Below are positions 34,024 through 37,355 of a stretch of 37,355 bases of DNA, one piece after another. Position 1 is the first letter of the stretch. Every line of letters begins with the position of its first letter. The stretch comes from a virus: positions 1 to 37,355 of the IMG/VR virus record IMGVR_UViG_3300048930_000264, one strand, 5' to 3'. Made by a program: the position numbers and the translations under genes. Below the pieces are notes generated by a model. It ran no database searches. It was not told the DNA's origin and worked only from the letters and a program-made list of their open reading frames with translations.

Positions 34024-35027
34024 TGCCCGACACCCCCCGATTCCGTATCTCCGAGCTGCCGCCGGCCGACGCGCTGACCGGCGCCGAGCTTGTCCCCGTC
34101 GTGCAGGGCGGCAACACACGGCGCACGACGCGGGCGGCCCTCGCCCCGGTGGCCAGCGTCAACGGCGGGACCGGGGCGGTTGTTCTGGACGCCGAGGACG
34201 TGGGCGCGGCGGCGGCAGATCACGACCACATCATCGCGGACGTGACGGGGCTGCAGGCGGCGCTGGACGGGAAGCAAGCCAGCCTCGTGAGCGGCACGAA
34301 CATCAAGACGGTCAACGGCGTGTCGCTGCTGGGCAGCGGCGACATCGACATCGAGGGCGGCGCGGGGTCGGTGGCGTGGGGCGGCATCGGCGGCACGCTG
34401 GCGGACCAGACGGACTTGCAGACGGCGCTGAACGGCAAGGCCGGCACTGCGACCGCCACGACCTCGGCCGCCGGGCTCATGTCCGCAGGCGACAAGACCA
34501 AGTTGGACGGGGTGGCGACGGGCGCGACGGCGAACGCCGGCACGGTCACCAGCGTCAACCTGACGGCGGGCGGCGGGATCGCGGTATCCGGTGGGCCGGT
34601 GACCGCCTCGGGCGCGATCACGGTGGCGCTGGCCGACATGCCCGCGCGCACGGTCATCGCCCGCCCCGGTGGCACCACGGGGGCGCCCGAGAATGTGGCG
34701 CTGGGCAGCAACACGATCCTGGGCCGGCAGACGGGCGACATCATCGGGCTGTCGGCGGCGCAGGCGCGGACGATCCTTAACGTTGCGGACGGGGCCACGG
34801 CGAACGCCGCCGACGCCGCACTGCGCGACCGCACGACGCATACCGGGGCGCAGGCGATCAGCACCATCACCGGGCTACAGGCCGCGCTGGACGCCCGCGT
34901 TATCCGCGTTGTGCATGGCAGCACCGCCAGCACCGCGCGGCCGGCGGGGGCCGACTTCGTGGAGTGGGTGGGCACCGTCGCGCCGACGAACGCCGCCGAG
35001 AACGATACCTGGGTCAACCCGGCATGA
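34023..35027 (+). CDS. Tail fibre protein
   Basis: ATG 34023 overlaps the previous stop by one base. The 334-residue protein starts FRISELPPADALTGAELVPV (a common fibre start with 'V-Q-G-G-x-T-R'), followed by repeats of fibre motifs: VTGLQAALDGKQAS, GTNIKTVNGVSLLGSGDI, SAGDKTKLDGVATGATAN, ITGLQAALDARV. Such repeats form trimeric shafts. The C-terminal GADFVEWVGTVAPTNAAEND is a standard end that hands over to a separately encoded receptor-binding subunit, fitting the next genes. Confidence 0.78.
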   Translation: MPDTPRFRISELPPADALTGAELVPVVQGGNTRRTTRAALAPVASVNGGTGAVVLDAEDVGAAAADHDHIIADVTGLQAALDGKQASLVSGTNIKTVNGVSLLGSGDIDIEGGAGSVAWGGIGGTLADQTDLQTALNGKAGTATATTSAAGLMSAGDKTKLDGVATGATANAGTVTSVNLTAGGGIAVSGGPVTASGAITVALADMPARTVIARPGGTTGAPENVALGSNTILGRQTGDIIGLSAAQARTILNVADGATANAADAALRDRTTHTGAQAISTITGLQAALDARVIRVVHGSTASTARPAGADFVEWVGTVAPTNAAENDTWVNPA

Positions 35028-36427
35028 GCATCAGCCTTCGCATCGGCGGCGAGTGGGTTGCCGCGACGCGCCGCGTCCGTATCGGCGGCGAGTGGCTGCC
35101 GGGCGAGGCCCCCGCCCCCGGCCTCGCCGCCTTCGGCGACGGCATCGGCTACGGCGCGGATATTCTCAGCGTCAGCAACGATCAAGTAGAGGTTATCGGG
35201 CAGTTCGTAATCAATACGGCAGGTGTGGGCGCGCCGAGGCGCCCGGTGTTTCGCTGCGAAAACGCTGGTGGCCGCACCACGACATTCCGCTGGCGCGACC
35301 GTAACCTCTCAGCCACGCCGGCGCGGCTTTATAGGTTCACCGACCCGGCGGGAGATGCGTTCGACCTCAACAGCACTTCTGTCGCATCTGGAAATGACCG
35401 AGTGATAGGCTTCGCCACGCCGCACCCCGCGGGTTCGGTTTATTTCGGCGCGCATCGCCCTTACCAGTGGCAGCGGTGGGTCGCGAAAACTTCCGAATGG
35501 ATCGCCAACCCACTGACCAGCCCGACCGACAGCGCCCTCGACCCGGCGGCGGCTGGCGAGGAGGCCTACGTGATCGGCGTGGCGGCCGGGGGCGGACTCG
35601 ACATCACCGGCAAGCGCACGCTGCCCGAAGTGCGCGTGAAGGCGTTCAAGGTCGGCACCGGCCCGCTCAGGATGCAGCTCAACGGCAGCACTCATGCCGA
35701 CGAGACGGCCTCCAGCTACGGGTTCGAGGGCTACGTCGAATGGCTGCTTGGCAACACCGCCGGGGCCATCGCAGCGCGGGCAGCGGCGACCTGGTATTGC
35801 TACCCCGCAATCAACTTCTTTGGCCTAATCGCTCAGACGGGGCGGGCAACTGGTGACGTGGATGCCCCGGTCGGGCTGGACGCCAACCGCATCTGGCCGG
35901 ATGTGTGGCCGGGCGGCGCAATCCCACAGATGCGCACGATCTACATGGCCGCATGGGCTATCGACTGCGGCCCGCAGAAGTTCAGCGTAAGTTGCGACTT
36001 CCACGACCGGGGCGAACAGGGGACGGCCTACGACATTCGCCGCCGGGGCAACACCTTTTCGGGGCGCACGAGCCGCGAGGTAGCGGTCCAGAACGCGATA
36101 TTGGCCGTGGCGCCAGCGGGCACCATCACCAGCCTCGCCGTTGATGGGGACGACCGTCTGCCGGCGATGATGTCGCGGCAGTTCCTCGGCACAGAGTTCG
36201 CGGCGCTCTCGACCGAGGGGAACAACTTCATTGGCACCACCACGGCAGGTTGGCGGCAGTTCGGCGCCTCGATCCCGCAAGGGATCATGGCGCGCGTGAA
36301 CGCGGGTGACTTCGACGCGAACCTGCCGCCGCCGCCCGCAGAGTGGGTGATTACGGGGGACGAGATCACAACCGCCCCGCCCGCGCCTTCCGTCCCGTCC
36401 GTCTCTGGCGACCAGATCACAGGGTAA
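35024..36427 (+). CDS. Receptor-binding or fibre-tip protein (467 aa, unknown fold)
   Basis: ATG 35024 overlaps the fibre stop. The N-terminus carries two copies of RIGGEW (LRIGGEWVAATRRVRIGGEW), a small fibre-docking-like motif. The rest is aromatic and beta-rich (VYFGAHRPYQWQRWVAKTSE, YMAAWAIDCGPQKFSVSCDF). No enzyme motif recognised. Position after the shaft gene suggests the receptor-binding tip, the most host-specific part of the phage. Confidence 0.58.
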   Translation: MSISLRIGGEWVAATRRVRIGGEWLPGEAPAPGLAAFGDGIGYGADILSVSNDQVEVIGQFVINTAGVGAPRRPVFRCENAGGRTTTFRWRDRNLSATPARLYRFTDPAGDAFDLNSTSVASGNDRVIGFATPHPAGSVYFGAHRPYQWQRWVAKTSEWIANPLTSPTDSALDPAAAGEEAYVIGVAAGGGLDITGKRTLPEVRVKAFKVGTGPLRMQLNGSTHADETASSYGFEGYVEWLLGNTAGAIAARAAATWYCYPAINFFGLIAQTGRATGDVDAPVGLDANRIWPDVWPGGAIPQMRTIYMAAWAIDCGPQKFSVSCDFHDRGEQGTAYDIRRRGNTFSGRTSREVAVQNAILAVAPAGTITSLAVDGDDRLPAMMSRQFLGTEFAALSTEGNNFIGTTTAGWRQFGASIPQGIMARVNAGDFDANLPPPPAEWVITGDEITTAPPAPSVPSVSGDQITG

Positions 36428-36430
36428 ACC

Positions 36431-37336
36431 ATGCCGACATTCCTCCTGAGAGACACCACGACCGACGCGCTGACGCTGGTCGAGGGCACGCCCGCGTTTT
36501 CGCCCGTCGTTGCTGACGGCTCCTATGAAGTGCGCGCGGTCAGCGATCCAGCGGCTACGCTGCTGGTGAAGGGTGAGCCGGCGCCCTTCGATCCGCTCGA
36601 CCTGTTCGGCACCGGCGATGTGGGCTTCCTCATCGACGCCCGCACTGGCGAAGGGCTTTGGCAGGATACCGCCGCGACCTCGCCCGTTACCGCAGCGGGG
36701 CAGTCGGTCGCGCTGGCCGGGTTCCTTGGGGCCACGGGGCTGCGGCGGTTCGAGCAGGGCACTTCGGGCAACCGGCCTGTTTATCAGACCGACGCCACGG
36801 GGGGCCACCTGCTGCTGACCGGCGGCGACAAATGGCTGGCAGAGCAGTCGCCGGCATGGAACGGGAAGCAGAATGTCACCGTGGCGGGGCTGGTCGAGTT
36901 GCTGGGCAGCACAACCGAGAGGGCTGTCATCTGCGCGTGGCGCAGCACAACCGCGAACAATTATGTGACCGTAGACGCGCCGGGCAATTCGCCGGACACT
37001 TTCCGAATTGAGCGCCGCGCGGGAACGACGACCAGTTCGGCCGCCGTCAGCCTGCCATCGCCGTGGCTGAGCAATCACGACTTCATCGGGCAAACCGAGC
37101 GGCTGGTCGGCGGCGATCACATTTCCTCGATCTCGCTCAACGGGGCCGCTGCCGCATTTGGCCCCAGCGTCAGCGAGGCGCCGAACGCGCTGACAGCCGA
37201 GGCGTGGCAGATCGGCCGCCGCCCGGTGGAGGGGGACCGCTACTGGACAGGCAAAATCCGGGTACTGGTCGCCATTTCGCGGCTCCTGACCAGCGAGGAG
37301 CGCACGGCCCTGCGCGCCTGGATGATCGCCGCGTGA
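36431..37336 (+). CDS. Tail protein with LamG/concanavalin-like lectin domain
   Basis: ATG 36431 follows three bases after the previous stop, with a weak ribosome site. The 301-residue protein has a short N-terminal domain (FLLRDTTTDALTLVEG, then VADGSYEVRAVSDP) and a jelly-roll domain at about 65-301: GKQNVTVAGLVELLGSTTER, VICAWRSTTANNYVTVDAP, then RYWTGKIRVLVAISRLLTSE, ERTALRAWM. The 'G-x-I-x-x-x-x-x-x-x-R-x-L-T-x-x-E' end is typical for LamG-like domains. Probably binds host surface sugars. Last complete gene before the window end. Confidence 0.65.
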   Translation: MPTFLLRDTTTDALTLVEGTPAFSPVVADGSYEVRAVSDPAATLLVKGEPAPFDPLDLFGTGDVGFLIDARTGEGLWQDTAATSPVTAAGQSVALAGFLGATGLRRFEQGTSGNRPVYQTDATGGHLLLTGGDKWLAEQSPAWNGKQNVTVAGLVELLGSTTERAVICAWRSTTANNYVTVDAPGNSPDTFRIERRAGTTTSSAAVSLPSPWLSNHDFIGQTERLVGGDHISSISLNGAAAAFGPSVSEAPNALTAEAWQIGRRPVEGDRYWTGKIRVLVAISRLLTSEERTALRAWMIAA

Positions 37337-37355
37337 CCCCCGTTCTCCACCTCTC
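37333..37355 (+). CDS. Probable 5' end of the winged-helix gene (continues at window start)
   Basis: GTG 37333 overlaps the stop of the lectin-like gene (GTGA), the usual coupling here, and reads MTPVLHL before the window ends. If the molecule is circular and the final base duplicates the first one, the frame runs into the open frame at base 3 and gives a 96-residue winged-helix protein. Confidence 0.4.

Noticed and set aside
15396-37336. Gene transfer agent cluster
   Set aside because: Several tail proteins resemble GTA proteins, but replication, immunity and lysis modules and phage-type fibres show a complete phage.

Overview
The window reads as an almost complete genome of a small, GC-rich, temperate-type tailed phage (siphovirus, HK97-type head) of an alphaproteobacterium, most likely a Rhodobacterales host. 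Reasons: a canonical HK97-like head and tail gene order; tail proteins resembling those of alphaproteobacterial phages and gene transfer agents; a protein with a VPLPA-CTERM-like sorting tail, common in Rhodobacterales; and near-universal ATGA/GTGA stop-start overlaps. No host chromosomal gene is visible. The truncated gene at the left edge and the last 23 bases look like two halves of one gene, so the window is probably a circular or circularly permuted genome cut open inside that gene.

Layout. 1-1776 (+): lysis module with a winged-helix protein, a coiled-coil/membrane protein, a 28-residue hydrophobic peptide, a GH24 endolysin, a two-span holin-like protein and an overlapping Rz/Rz1 spanin pair. 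1773-5652 (-): leftward early operon of about 13 very small, mostly unrecognised genes. It is driven by a promoter whose -35/-10 spacer holds a palindromic operator. 5833-6483: divergent immunity switch (short XRE repressor leftward, Cro-like protein rightward) with the same operator, TGTGA-N4-TCACA, at both early promoters. 6484-6925: a gene-free stretch with a structured, partly tRNA-like RNA and an intrinsic terminator, placed like nutR/tR1 of lambda. 6926-15264 (+): rightward early/middle genes: a regulator joining an XRE-like domain to sigma-70 region 4, an exported VPLPA-CTERM-like protein, a cytosine methyltransferase-like protein, a RusA resolvase, ssDNA-binding candidates, a primase-polymerase/RepA-like helicase, an iteron-like array (candidate origin), a DUF6378 protein, small zinc-finger and winged-helix proteins, and a DUF6456-like candidate late regulator.

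15269-15343 holds a strong promoter followed within about 20 bp by an intrinsic terminator, the arrangement expected of an antitermination-controlled late promoter. 15396-37336 (+) is the late operon: HNH, TerS, TerL, portal, protease, capsid, connectors, tail tube, tail chaperones with a lambda-type GGGAAAG slippery site, tape measure, distal tail protein with an inserted domain, tip proteins and a J-like hub. After the hub come a small moron-like cassette (Lar-type zinc protein, ClpP-like serine hydrolase), a beta-helix tailspike and three further fibre or receptor-binding proteins.

No integrase, transposase or partition gene was recognised, although an immunity region is present. Together with the iteron-like array and the replication protein this raises the possibility of a plasmid-like prophage. 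All assignments come from reading the sequence and recalled family motifs; no database search was run.
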